Assembly: GCF_002799245.1 (NCBI RefSeq)
Contig: NZ_NEQV01000003.1
Coordinates: 1-64,000 of the forward strand
Reading direction: 5' to 3'
Source of the DNA: Stenotrophomonas maltophilia
Lineage (GTDB): Bacteria; Pseudomonadota; Gammaproteobacteria; Xanthomonadales; Xanthomonadaceae
Length of the DNA: 64,000 bases
A program made the translations under genes and the position numbers. Positions 54,122 through 62,656 of this stretch are shown piece by piece (within the stretch, counting starts at the first letter, position 1; every line of letters begins with the position of its first letter). The notes under the pieces are model-generated. The model saw only the letters and a program-made list of their open reading frames with translations, was not told the DNA's origin and ran no database searches.

Positions 54122-55761
54122 ACGCAACCGCGTCGCAACCCCCCGTACAGGCCGCAGGTGCGTGGTCCCCGCTGAAGATCCGGATGTTCCGCTCGATCTG
54201 GCTGGCGATCCTGGCCAGCAATATCGGCACCTGGGTGAACGACGTGGCCGCCGCCTGGGTGATGGCCGAACGTACCGGCTCGCCGTTGATGGTGGCCCTG
54301 GTGCAGTCGGCCACCACGGTACCGATCGTGCTGCTGGCACTGGCCGCCGGAACGCTGGCCGACATCGTCGATCGTCGCAAGTACCTGTTGGCGACCCAGG
54401 GCTGGATGCTGCTGGTCGCCGCCGTGATGGCGACGCTGACCGCGATGGACATGCTGACCCCGCAGCTGCTGGTGCTGCTGACCTTCTGCATGGGCTGCGG
54501 TGCGGCGATGGCGATGCCGGCGCAGGCCGCAATCGTGTCTGAACTGGTGCCGCAGCCGATGCTGGCTTCGGCGGTGGCGCTGAACTCGATCGGCATCAAC
54601 ATCGCGCGCTCGATCGGTCCGGCCATCGGCGGCGTGATCGTCGCCCAGCTCGGTGCGGTCTGGGCGTTCGGCTTCAACGCCATCACCTTCGCCGCGATGC
54701 TGTTCGTGGTGTGGGGTTGGAAGCGCGACCCGAAGCAGTCGAGCCTGCCGCCGGAAGGCTTCGGTGCTGGACTGAAAGCGGGCCTGCGCTACGCCAGCCG
54801 TGCCGGACGCCTGCAGGCGGTGCTGATCAAGTCGGTGGGCTTCTTCTTCTTCGCCGCGGCAATGAACGCGTTGCTGCCGGTGGTGGTGCGTGGGCAGATG
54901 CACGGTGGGGCGGGGCAGTACGGCATGCTGCTGGGCTGCATCGGGATCGGTGCGGTGGGCGGTGCGCTGCTGCTGCCGAAGCTGCGCGCACAGATGGATC
55001 GCGACCTGCTGGTGCTGCTGGCGACGTTGTCGCTGGCGTTGAGCCTGGTCGGGCTGGCGCTGACCCGTAGCTGGTACGTGCTTCCGGCGGTGATGCTGGT
55101 CAATGGCTTCGCCTGGATCACCGTGCTGTCGTCATTGCAGATTGCCGCGCAGACCGCGGTACCCGCATGGGTACGTGCGCGTGCGCTGGCCTTGTACATC
55201 ATGGTGTTCTCGGCTGGCATGGCGGCCGGCGGACTGAGCTGGGGTGCGCTCGCACAGCGTACCTCGCCGGAACTGGCGTTGCTGGTGGCTGCCGCGGGCG
55301 CGGTGATTGGGGGGCTGCTGGTGTGGCGCGTGCGCATCGCCGGTACCGAAGACCTGAACCTGAGCCCGGCCGGTCACTGGCCCGCCCCCGAGCTGTCGGT
55401 GCCGGTGTCGAACGATCGCGGCCCGGTGCTGGTCACCATCGAGTACCGCATCGAGGATGGTGATCGCGCTGCGTTCCAGGCGCAGATACGCGCGTTGGGC
55501 GCGATCCGTCGCCGCGATGGCGCGGTGGTCTGGGGCGTGGTTGAGGATGTGGCCAGCCCGGGCATCCACCTGGAGTATTTCGTGACCCCGTCCTGGCTGG
55601 AGCACCTGCGCCAGCACGAGCGCATCACCGCCGACGACAAGGCGATCCAGGAAGTGCTGCGTGGATTGCACCGGGGTGAGCGTGCCCCGGTGGTGCGCCA
55701 CTTCGTGGGTGGGCATGACCCACTGCCTGCCGCTGTGCCACATCACCACAGCGACATCTGA
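54115..55761 (+). CDS. MFS exporter with C-terminal ABM-like domain
   Basis: 548 aa. The first 400 residues are an MFS_3 (EntS-like) transporter: SIWLAILASNIGTWVNDVAAAWVMAERTGSPLMVALVQ at the start, LADIVDRRKYL for motif A, and about 12 segments. Residues about 435-540 form a soluble domain (LVTIEYRIEDGDRAAFQAQIRALGAIRRRDGAVVWGVVEDVASPG) like antibiotic-biosynthesis monooxygenase (ABM) domains, then a His-rich end (HHHSDI). The fusion is found in other proteobacteria; its use is unknown. GGAG precedes ATG 54115, inside the porin gene's end. It is the last gene of the run, followed by a REP pair. Confidence 0.88.
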   Translation: MVNATASQPPVQAAGAWSPLKIRMFRSIWLAILASNIGTWVNDVAAAWVMAERTGSPLMVALVQSATTVPIVLLALAAGTLADIVDRRKYLLATQGWMLLVAAVMATLTAMDMLTPQLLVLLTFCMGCGAAMAMPAQAAIVSELVPQPMLASAVALNSIGINIARSIGPAIGGVIVAQLGAVWAFGFNAITFAAMLFVVWGWKRDPKQSSLPPEGFGAGLKAGLRYASRAGRLQAVLIKSVGFFFFAAAMNALLPVVVRGQMHGGAGQYGMLLGCIGIGAVGGALLLPKLRAQMDRDLLVLLATLSLALSLVGLALTRSWYVLPAVMLVNGFAWITVLSSLQIAAQTAVPAWVRARALALYIMVFSAGMAAGGLSWGALAQRTSPELALLVAAAGAVIGGLLVWRVRIAGTEDLNLSPAGHWPAPELSVPVSNDRGPVLVTIEYRIEDGDRAAFQAQIRALGAIRRRDGAVVWGVVEDVASPGIHLEYFVTPSWLEHLRQHERITADDKAIQEVLRGLHRGERAPVVRHFVGGHDPLPAAVPHHHSDI

Positions 55762-55770
55762 CCCTCCGGT

Positions 55771-55842
55771 GGTAGAGCCGGCCGCTGGCCGGCTGCGGGT
55801 GATCGCGATGGACTGATCGGGTTGCCGGCCAGCGGCCGGCAC
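55771..55842. repeat. SMAG/REP inverted pair
   Basis: GCCGGCCGCTGGCCGGC (55777-55793) begins after the family tag GGTAGA and is the exact reverse complement of 55824-55840. Each unit is also a hairpin in itself. It lies between convergent genes and may terminate both mRNAs. Confidence 0.8.
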
Positions 55843-55885
55843 GACCGAAGGGGCGGCGGCACCGGTACGGTGCAGCCGCGGCACA

Positions 55886-56710
55886 TCAACCGCGTGCGAA
55901 CGCCAGCAGGTCGGCGTTGAACTGCTCGGCGTGGGTGACGGTCAGGCCGTGCGGTGCACCGGCGTATACCTTCAGTTCGGCACCCGTGATGATCTGCGAG
56001 GACAGCTTGGCCGAGGCGTCGAAGGGGACGATCTGGTCGTCGTCGCCGTGTACCACCAGTGCCGGCACGTCGATCTTCTTCAGGTCCTCGGTGTAGTCCA
56101 CTTCCGAGAATTCGTGCACGCAGTCGTACTGGCCCTTGACGCCACCGAGCATGCCCTGCAGCCAGAACGAATCACGCATGCCCTGGGTGACGGTGTTGCC
56201 GTCGCGGTTGGCGCCGAAGAACGGGGTGGTCAGATCCTTGAAGAACTGCGAACGGTCGCCGCCGGTACCCTTGCGGATTCCATCGAAGACCTGCAGCGGG
56301 GTGCCGGCCGGGTTGCCAGCGGTCTTCAGCATCAGCGGCGGTACGGCGCCAACCAGCACCACCCTGGCCACGCGCTTGCTGCCGTGGCGACCAATGTAGT
56401 GGGCCACTTCGCCGCCACCGGTGGAATGGCCGACCAGGATCGCGTCCTTCAGGTCCAGCGCTTCGATCACCGCGGCCAGGTCATCGGCGTAGGTGTCCAT
56501 GTTGTTGCCATCCCAGGTCTGGCTGGAGCGACCGTGGCTGCGACGATCATGGGCGATCACGCGGAAGCCGTTCTGGCCCATGAACAGCATCTGCGGGTCC
56601 CAGGCATCGGAAGACAGCGGCCAGCCGTGGGCGAACACGATCGGCTGGCCGGTACCCCAATCCTTGTAGAAGATGCGGGCGCCGTCGGCGACGGTGACGA
56701 AGTTGCTCAT
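55886..56710 (-). CDS. Alpha/beta hydrolase (chloroperoxidase/arylesterase group)
   Basis: 274 aa. Cytoplasmic serine hydrolase of the non-haem chloroperoxidase type: [19 protein letters not shown] gives the oxyanion loop, S96 in GHSTGGG is the nucleophile, D in [10 protein letters not shown] is the acid and H in [10 protein letters not shown] the base. [16 protein letters not shown] is the family's N-terminus. Known: enzymes of the group have esterase and cofactor-free perhydrolase activity. ATG 56710 gives this N-terminus and has AGGA upstream; the ORF is open further but the extension is not conserved. Confidence 0.92.
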   Translation of the reverse strand: MSNFVTVADGARIFYKDWGTGQPIVFAHGWPLSSDAWDPQMLFMGQNGFRVIAHDRRSHGRSSQTWDGNNMDTYADDLAAVIEALDLKDAILVGHSTGGGEVAHYIGRHGSKRVARVVLVGAVPPLMLKTAGNPAGTPLQVFDGIRKGTGGDRSQFFKDLTTPFFGANRDGNTVTQGMRDSFWLQGMLGGVKGQYDCVHEFSEVDYTEDLKKIDVPALVVHGDDDQIVPFDASAKLSSQIITGAELKVYAGAPHGLTVTHAEQFNADLLAFARG

Positions 56711-56896
56711 TGCAGGTTCCTTGGCGGAAGGGAGGGAAGGCACCGGCAGGCTGCCGGTGCCTCCGGCAGTACAGCGCAGGGGTCGGCAACGGGCTTGCAC
56801 CGCTGTGCTGGATTGCAAGGGATGTGACGCATATCGCTCTGGCACGACCTGTGTCGTGCGCCGAGGATGTCCACAGCCTGCCTGTGGAATGCCCGG

Positions 56897-57283
56897 ATGC
56901 CTGCCACGCGATGGTCACTGACGCTGTGCCTGCTGTTGCCGATGACGGTGGAAGCGCAGACCCACGTCTACAAATGCGTGGATGGGCCGCATCCGGTCTA
57001 CCAGCAGACACCCTGCCAGGGGCGCGCCGCGTGGCGCTGGGATGTCCCGGCGGAGCAGTCATTGTCCCGCGGTGCGGTGGTTCCAGTAGTCACGCCATCG
57101 AAGCCGTCGCGTCGCCAGCGGCGTGTCGCCCGGGCACAGGGCGCGCTGATCACGATCAGCACGGATGCGGCAGCCTGCGAGCGTGCCCGGCGCCAACGCG
57201 AGCAGGCGCTGCTCAAGCGCCGGCGGCTGGATTTCGTGCAGCGCCGGCAGCTGGATGACGCCGTCTACGCGGCATGCCAGTGA
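56897..57283 (+). CDS. Exported DUF4124-type protein
   Basis: 128 aa with a signal peptide ([16 protein letters not shown]). The short DUF4124 pattern [21 protein letters not shown] follows directly, and the C-terminal half is Arg-rich with [35 protein letters not shown], likely a coiled segment with a second cysteine pair. Function unknown. ATG 56867 would add 10 residues; 56897 suits the signal peptide. It converges with the DUF2968 gene across a hairpin. Confidence 0.75.
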   Translation: MPATRWSLTLCLLLPMTVEAQTHVYKCVDGPHPVYQQTPCQGRAAWRWDVPAEQSLSRGAVVPVVTPSKPSRRQRRVARAQGALITISTDAAACERARRQREQALLKRRRLDFVQRRQLDDAVYAACQ

Positions 57284-57312
57284 GGTGGGGGCGAAGAGTG
57301 CTGAAAACGACA

Positions 57313-57332
57313 ACGGCGCCGTAGGGCGCCGT
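57313..57332 (-). terminator. Hairpin between convergent genes
   Basis: ACGGCGCC pairs with GGCGCCGT around GTAG. On the minus strand it is followed by TGTCGTTTTC, so it is a plausible terminator for the DUF2968 gene, which ends at 57359. Confidence 0.6.
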
Positions 57333-57358
57333 CGCGTGGAATGCCGTGAGCGCAGGTC

Positions 57359-58063
57359 TCAGCGACCGTCGCTGGCGGCCGCCGGTGCGGGCAGGCTGTC
57401 CGGCTTGGGCAGGCTCAGTTCCGGGTTGCCCTGCTCGGCCTGCAGGATCTGGATGCGGCGCTGCAGGGCGTCCAGCTGGCTGTTGGTGCTCTGCACATCG
57501 GTGCTGAGGCTTACTGCCTGCTGCTGGGCCTGTTGCAGGGCGGCGCTGACCTGGGCCGACTGCGCCTGCTGCTGTTCCATTTCCTGCTGCAGGGTGCGCA
57601 GGCGTTCCTCGTTGTAGGCCACCAGGCGCTCGGTGTAGCGCTTGCCGGCTTCAAGGCGGGTGGTGTCGATGTAGACCTGGGCCAGCTGCTCGGACTGCTG
57701 CGCGAAGGTGCGGTACACACGCTCTGCGTTGTCCACCGCGTCGGTCTTGATCACCCGCCAGAAGTTCTTCTCCTGGAACAGGGCGACGTAGTAGGTCAGG
57801 GTGTTGGCATTGAACAGCAGGCTGGCGCCGTAGTTGCCGTTGTAGGTGGTGCGCAGCTCGGTCAGCTGGCGCGAATCCATCAACTGCTTGAGTTCGTCCA
57901 CGGTGTTGCGCACCACCGGCGCGCTGCGCGCCGGTTCGGCTGCAGCCTCACGGTCGCCACGTGCGGCCATCGCCGCCGGTGGCACCAGCATCATGGCCAC
58001 GGCCAGCACTGCCGCGCTGCGCGCGTGCCGGGCGAAGACCGCGGCCCCTGAAGTTTCTCGCAT
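57359..58063 (-). CDS. DUF2968 periplasmic coiled-coil protein
   Basis: 234 aa. Signal peptide (AVLAVAMMLVPPAAMAA). The conserved core TVDELKQLMDSRQLTELRTTYNGNYGASLLFNANTLTYYVALFQEKNFWRVIKTD marks DUF2968, found in Xanthomonadales and Burkholderiales. From residue about 140 on, a Gln-rich coiled coil (EERLRTLQQEMEQQQAQSAQVSAALQQAQQQA) and a Pro-rich tail follow. Known role: none firm; the family sits in the envelope. ATG 58063 is preferred over an upstream in-frame start because it opens the signal peptide. Confidence 0.85.
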   Translation of the reverse strand: MRETSGAAVFARHARSAAVLAVAMMLVPPAAMAARGDREAAAEPARSAPVVRNTVDELKQLMDSRQLTELRTTYNGNYGASLLFNANTLTYYVALFQEKNFWRVIKTDAVDNAERVYRTFAQQSEQLAQVYIDTTRLEAGKRYTERLVAYNEERLRTLQQEMEQQQAQSAQVSAALQQAQQQAVSLSTDVQSTNSQLDALQRRIQILQAEQGNPELSLPKPDSLPAPAAASDGR

Positions 58064-58167
58064 GTCTAGACCATCCACGGATGAGTGTGGGTTGAGATGA
58101 AGGTGGTTCCCCGCCGGGAGTCTAGCATGGGCGCGGGCGCCGCCAAGGGCGCCCGTCACGGCTCGAT

Positions 58168-58195
58168 TTCAATAGACCAGCTTCAATAGACCAGC
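58168..58195. repeat. 14-bp perfect tandem repeat over the tadG stop codon
   Basis: TTCAATAGACCAGC occurs twice, 58168-58181 and 58182-58195. On the minus strand each unit encodes LVY-stop; the gene ends in the upstream copy and the second is just beyond. A repeat unit gain or loss would leave the protein end unchanged. Confidence 0.85.
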
Positions 58196-60336
58196 TGTGC
58201 GGCGCTGCACTGGATCGACTGCACGTTGACGTCGGTCCGGCCCAGTTCCAGGCCCAGCACGCTGGCCAGCAGATTGGTCAGCAGGGTGCCGACACTGTTG
58301 AGCACCGGCCTCAGCGCGGCCAGGATCGGCTTCAGCAGGGTGCACAGCAGGCCGCTGCAGCTGACACTGCCGTCGGGGTTGGTGACGCCGCTGCCACCGG
58401 CGCCATCGAGGAAACCCGCCGGCGCGGTCTGGATGTACGACGCCAGGTTGTTGCGCACGCAGCCGTTGTAGTCGATCAGGTTGCCGAGCAGGCTGTCGCA
58501 GCGGTTGATCAGCAGGCCGCCGACCAGCGAGCCGAGCAGGCCGTCGAGGACGCCCAGGCCCTGGCCGGTGACCGTGACTCTGAGCGCATCCCAGACCTGG
58601 CCATCCTTGTGGCAGGTGGCCAGGTTGAGCAGGCCGCACGCATAAGGCAGGCCGCCTGGCACGGTCCAGCTGTTGAGCGGTGCCAGCTGCCGGCTGGGAT
58701 CGCCATCACGCAGCAATGGAATCAGCTTGTCGACGTCGTAGCGGGTGTTGGGTGGAAAGGCCGCCTGCAGATAGCGATCGGCCAGCGCCTTGGCGGTGTC
58801 GTTGGCGCTCATGCCCTGCTTGGGTGAGCTGAGCATGCCCGACAGCACGCGCAGCAGTTCGTTGACCAGGCTCGACACTGCGTCACCGATCGCGAGCGGA
58901 TTGATCCGGGTCGAGCCGGTCTCGCCGGCGGCCAGGGTCAGGTTCTGCGTGCTGGTCAGGGCGGGCAGGGTGATCTTGTCGTTGATCAATGGCTGGCCCA
59001 GCAGCTTCAGCAGCTGTTCGTTCTGCAGCGTGGCGTCGCAGACATTGTTCTTGGAGAAGCGCTGTGCCGGATCAACGTTGCCGACGCAGGCACGCAGCAC
59101 CGAGGAATCGACCTGGATGGTGGCCTTGGGTGGGCTGGCGCCGCACTGGATGCCGGTCAGCGTGCCCATGCCATTGGCCACATCGACGTGCAGCGGCAGG
59201 TGCAGGCGCGTGCCGAGCAGGTTCAGCAGCGGCCCCAGCGCGAACAGGTTGTTGCTGTCCACGTCCACCATCAGCCGTACCTGTGCGTTGTAGGCACGGC
59301 TGCCGACACCGCCGATGGCGATCGATGGCGGCTCGACCACGCCGGCCTGGATCTTGATGCCCAGCAGGTCCAGTCCCTTGACGGCTATGCCGTTGCCATC
59401 GTTGGCGATGGAGATCGCGGTGCTGATCAGGTTGAGCACGTTGATCTGTGATTCCAGTGCGCTGCCGACGGTACCGTCGGGCGAGACAACCTCTGCGAAC
59501 AGGCCACCGCCGCCGGACTGGCTGCCGAGCACGATGTTGAGCTTGTTGATGTCCAGCTGGGTGGCGACCAGGTCGGACAATGCCCGCAGCTGTACGCCCA
59601 CGGTGGAGTCACGGCCGACCACGGTGGCGGTGGCATCGACCAGCTGCGCCAGCGAAATCTTGTTGACCGACAGCAGGCGGTTGAAGTCGGCCACGCTGAG
59701 GTTGGCGCTCACCGGAATGTTGAGCGCCTTGAGCAGGCCGGATGGGGTGACGTTGGCCTGCGCCAGCCCGTCATAGGACAGCACCGTGGCATTGGTGACG
59801 TCCAGCCCGACCAGGCGCAGGGTCGACAGCAGCACGGAATCGCCATTGGTCCGCAGCAGCTGCGAGCCGACCGCGAACACCGCAGTGGGTTCGGCGCGGC
59901 GCGCCACGGCCTGCACGCTCACGGTGGGCAGGCTGGCGTTCTGTCCGAAGAAGGGCAGCACGCTGCGCTCGGCGATCACCTGCACCGCATTGCGCGGGTT
60001 GCTGGCATCGACGCTGGTGACGAAACGGTTGCCGGTGCCGCGGCTGGCGCTCCAGTTCCCGCAGCGGATCTGCAGGGTACCCGCGAACCTGTTCTGGGCC
60101 AGCGCGTTCTGCCGGGCCGCGCTGTTGTCGCTGTTGTCCGAGCTGCACAGCTCCAGCCGCTGTGCGCCGGCCAGCGCGGCCAGGTCGGCCACCTTCTGCG
60201 CATCACGCTTGGCCCAGAACAGATAGCCGATCTCGATCAGGCCCAGCATGGCCAGCAGCGCCAGCATGACCAGCATCATCGTGACCGACATGCCGCCGCG
60301 TGCGCGGCTGAAACTGAACTGGCGTGGGCGTTTCAT
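58183..60336 (-). CDS. TadG-like pilus assembly protein
   Basis: 717 aa. The N-terminus has one hydrophobic helix after a basic leader (GGMSVTMMLVMLALLAMLGLIEIGYLFWAKRDAQKVADLAALAGAQRL), the TadE/TadG signature of pseudopilin-like Flp accessory proteins. The large periplasmic part is strand-rich (VGRDSTVGVQLRALSDLVATQLDINKLN; VGGLLINRCDSLLGNLIDYNGCVR) with paired cysteines and a DUF2134-like region near the N-terminus. Known: TadG-type proteins are membrane/surface parts of the Tad (Flp pilus) machine. It is the last gene of the leftward locus and ends at the tandem repeat at 58168. Confidence 0.88.
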   Translation of the reverse strand: MKRPRQFSFSRARGGMSVTMMLVMLALLAMLGLIEIGYLFWAKRDAQKVADLAALAGAQRLELCSSDNSDNSAARQNALAQNRFAGTLQIRCGNWSASRGTGNRFVTSVDASNPRNAVQVIAERSVLPFFGQNASLPTVSVQAVARRAEPTAVFAVGSQLLRTNGDSVLLSTLRLVGLDVTNATVLSYDGLAQANVTPSGLLKALNIPVSANLSVADFNRLLSVNKISLAQLVDATATVVGRDSTVGVQLRALSDLVATQLDINKLNIVLGSQSGGGGLFAEVVSPDGTVGSALESQINVLNLISTAISIANDGNGIAVKGLDLLGIKIQAGVVEPPSIAIGGVGSRAYNAQVRLMVDVDSNNLFALGPLLNLLGTRLHLPLHVDVANGMGTLTGIQCGASPPKATIQVDSSVLRACVGNVDPAQRFSKNNVCDATLQNEQLLKLLGQPLINDKITLPALTSTQNLTLAAGETGSTRINPLAIGDAVSSLVNELLRVLSGMLSSPKQGMSANDTAKALADRYLQAAFPPNTRYDVDKLIPLLRDGDPSRQLAPLNSWTVPGGLPYACGLLNLATCHKDGQVWDALRVTVTGQGLGVLDGLLGSLVGGLLINRCDSLLGNLIDYNGCVRNNLASYIQTAPAGFLDGAGGSGVTNPDGSVSCSGLLCTLLKPILAALRPVLNSVGTLLTNLLASVLGLELGRTDVNVQSIQCSAAQLVY

Positions 60337-60344
60337 GGCCGACC

Positions 60345-60806
60345 TCAGCGTCCGGAGGAAGAGGCGTCCTTGGACCGGGCAACATCGGTCTCAAAGAAGT
60401 CCGGGATCTCGTGTTCAAAGCTTTTCAGGTAACGCGCATAGCTCAACGTGGCCTGGTCACCCAGGATCGGCAGGCGCTGGCCGGCCCGCTGTCCGGACGC
60501 CTGCAGGCGAAACAGGTTGCGGGTGACCTCGCCGCTCTGCGCGCGCGTGTGCGGTGCTGCCGGCGGTGCAATGCCGGTTGCAGGGGGTGCCGGTTGCGTC
60601 GCAGCGACCTCGGCGGATGCGGCAGGTGCGGCCAGCTCCACGGTGGGAAGCGGCTCGGCCTGCATCGGCGCGGCGACCGCTGCCGGCGGCACGGGGCCAC
60701 CGAGCATCTGTCCGGTCAATGGCTGTTGCTGTGCCTGCACGGCACCGGCAACAAGCAGGCAGGACAGCACAGGCAACAGGCGTCGGATCAGGCGCATCGC
60801 AGTCAT
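60345..60806 (-). CDS. DUF3613 protein in the Tad locus
   Basis: 153 aa. Signal peptide (LLPVLSCLLVAGAVQA), a long Ala/Pro-rich linker, then the conserved block GEVTRNLFRLQASGQRAGQRLPILGDQATLSYARYLKSFEHEIP that marks DUF3613, a family found next to tad genes in Burkholderia and Xanthomonadales. Role unknown. It overlaps the TPR gene by 4 bp and starts 8 bp ahead of the tadG start, so it is translated within the same operon. Confidence 0.85.
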   Translation of the reverse strand: MTAMRLIRRLLPVLSCLLVAGAVQAQQQPLTGQMLGGPVPPAAVAAPMQAEPLPTVELAAPAASAEVAATQPAPPATGIAPPAAPHTRAQSGEVTRNLFRLQASGQRAGQRLPILGDQATLSYARYLKSFEHEIPDFFETDVARSKDASSSGR

Positions 60807-61693
60807 GGTGTGCTTCCGGTCGGTTGATCGGTGGTACTGAAGCGCTCCAGCATCGACGGTGGCAGGCGCTGGGGATCACGCGCGTCGCGCAGGTCGCGGC
60901 GTGGTTCGGCGGCCAGCCGTGCACTGCCCGATGCGCGAGCACTGCTTTCGATGCTGGCGGTGCGCGCAGGCGCGGATGCGTTGGCGGGGGCAGCGGCCTG
61001 CCGCTGCTGCAGGCGCGCGCGGATCTGCTGGGCCTGCTGCTGGATGCTGCGGCGGGTTTCCTCGGTAAGGTTGGCCTGTACCGCCAGGCGCTCCGCCGTG
61101 GCCTGGTCGCCGCGCAGTACCGCCCAGAGTGCGAGATTGGCCGTGGCCTTGGCGTTGCCAGGGGAAAGTTCCAGGGCCTTGGCCAGCGGTTCGCGGGCCT
61201 GGTCGAACTGGCCCGCGCGCAGCCGTGCATAGCCAAGGTCGCCCAGGTAGTCGGTGTTCAAGGGCTGCAACTGCGTGGCGCGCGCCAAGGCCTGTTCGCT
61301 ACCGGCATCGTCGTCGCGGCGTGCGGCGATCAGGCCCAGGCCATGGGCGGCAGCAGCGCCCTCGGGCCCGCTGGAAAGCTCGCGATACAGCGCGGCCGCT
61401 GCGTCGGCCTGGCCGGTCTCACGCAGTGCGTCGGCCTGCAGCAGGCGCAGGGCGGGACGATCACCATAGCGCTGGCGGAAGGCCTCGACATGGGCCAGCG
61501 AGGCATACCAGGCGCCCTGCTGCTGCATGCGTTCGATCAGCTCCAGATAGGCGTTGCGGCTGTCCTGCGGATCGGGTTCGGGCGGCGCAAGGCTGGGCGC
61601 CTGCACGTACTTCGGGGTGGTCGAGGCGCAGCCACTGGCCAGGGCGGCGAGGGCGGCGGCAAGCAGCAGGCAGGAGGTGCGCAGGGCAGGCAT
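60803..61693 (-). CDS. TPR-repeat lipoprotein (TadD-like) of the Tad locus
   Basis: 296 aa. Lipobox LASGC lies near residue 22. Four or more tetratricopeptide repeats follow (NAYLELIERMQQQGAWYASLAHVEAFRQRYG; PLNTDYLGDLGYARLRAGQFDQAREPLAKALELSPGNAKATANLAL). Position and size fit TadD, the pilotin-like lipoprotein that helps assemble the Tad secretin. It overlaps the preceding tadC gene stop region (61693) and the DUF3613 gene. Confidence 0.88.
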   Translation of the reverse strand: MPALRTSCLLLAAALAALASGCASTTPKYVQAPSLAPPEPDPQDSRNAYLELIERMQQQGAWYASLAHVEAFRQRYGDRPALRLLQADALRETGQADAAAALYRELSSGPEGAAAAHGLGLIAARRDDDAGSEQALARATQLQPLNTDYLGDLGYARLRAGQFDQAREPLAKALELSPGNAKATANLALWAVLRGDQATAERLAVQANLTEETRRSIQQQAQQIRARLQQRQAAAPANASAPARTASIESSARASGSARLAAEPRRDLRDARDPQRLPPSMLERFSTTDQPTGSTP

Positions 61694-62628
61694 CAGGGCG
61701 ATCCCATCTTGGACATGGTGGTGGCCAGCGCGACCAGCGCTGGACCGGCAAGCACCAGCATCAGTGCCGGCAACAGGGTCAGCATCATCACGACGGTCAT
61801 CTTCACCGAGAGCTTGCCGACCTTTTCCTTCAACGTGTTGCGGCGCTGTTCGCGCAGGCGGATGCTGAACTGGCGCAGCGGTTCCTGCACCGCGCCGCCG
61901 TGCGCATGCACCTGCAGGATCAGCTGCATCAGGCTGGTCAGGTCGTCATCGGCGTAGACCTCGCTCAATCGCCGCAGTGACTGCGCACGGGTGCGGCCGT
62001 GGGTATAGGCCACATTGGCTTCCTGCAGTTCACCGCCCAGTACCGGCAGCGCATCGCGCAGCTTGTCGCCCAGCGTCTGCAGGCTCTGGTCCATGCTGAA
62101 GCCCACGCCCTGCAGCAGGCGCAGCAGGTCGATCAGCAAGGGCAGCTCATTCTCCACCGCGCGGCGGCGGCGCTTGACCCACGACGACAGCACGAACTTG
62201 GGCAGCAGCAGCCCGGCCGCCAGCGCACCGATCACCACCATCACCCTGGCCAGCCCGTGCGCGCTGCTGAACGCCAGCGCCAGGGCCAGCACCAGCAGCG
62301 CAAGCAGCAGGCGCAGGCCGAGATAGATGGCGGTGCCACGGCGCGTGTTCCAGCCGGCCAGGTCCAGCAGCAGCTTGTCCTCGTTGGCCAGCAGTGCGGC
62401 CTCCAGGCGGCCACCACTGAGCGAGCGGCCGAAGCGCTCGATCCAGCCCAGCGAGTCGCGGCGCGTGGCCTCGGTGTCGCGGGCCTCCTCCCGCGGCTGC
62501 AGGGCGGTTTTCAGCGTCGCCGAGGTGCGGTGCTCGCGATGGCTGCGCACCCAGCCGGCAATGCCGAGCAGGGCGACGCCGGCTGCCAGCACCAGCAGCG
62601 AAAGGGCGAACCAGGCGCTGGCACTCAT
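61693..62628 (-). CDS. tadC: Tad pilus inner membrane protein TadC
   Basis: 311 aa. The GspF/T2SSF domain is at about residues 175-300 (LLIDLLRLLQGVGFSMDQSLQTLGDKLRDALPVLGGELQ; SLMQLILQVHAHGGAVQEPLRQFSIRLREQRRNTLKEKVGKLSVKMTV), with transmembrane segments at each end. Known: TadB and TadC form the inner membrane platform on which the ATPase CpaF/TadA drives pilus assembly. It starts 28 bp after tadB and abuts the TPR gene. Confidence 0.92.
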   Translation of the reverse strand: MSASAWFALSLLVLAAGVALLGIAGWVRSHREHRTSATLKTALQPREEARDTEATRRDSLGWIERFGRSLSGGRLEAALLANEDKLLLDLAGWNTRRGTAIYLGLRLLLALLVLALALAFSSAHGLARVMVVIGALAAGLLLPKFVLSSWVKRRRRAVENELPLLIDLLRLLQGVGFSMDQSLQTLGDKLRDALPVLGGELQEANVAYTHGRTRAQSLRRLSEVYADDDLTSLMQLILQVHAHGGAVQEPLRQFSIRLREQRRNTLKEKVGKLSVKMTVVMMLTLLPALMLVLAGPALVALATTMSKMGSP

Positions 62629-62656
62629 CGGGCACCTCCGTGGTGGTTGCCGGCGG

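Noticed and set aside
56741..56759. Hairpin CACCGGCA...TGCCGGTG in the leader of the alpha/beta hydrolase gene
   Set aside because: Only 8-bp arms in GC-rich DNA with no T-run or ribosome-site overlap that would prove control; chance is likely.
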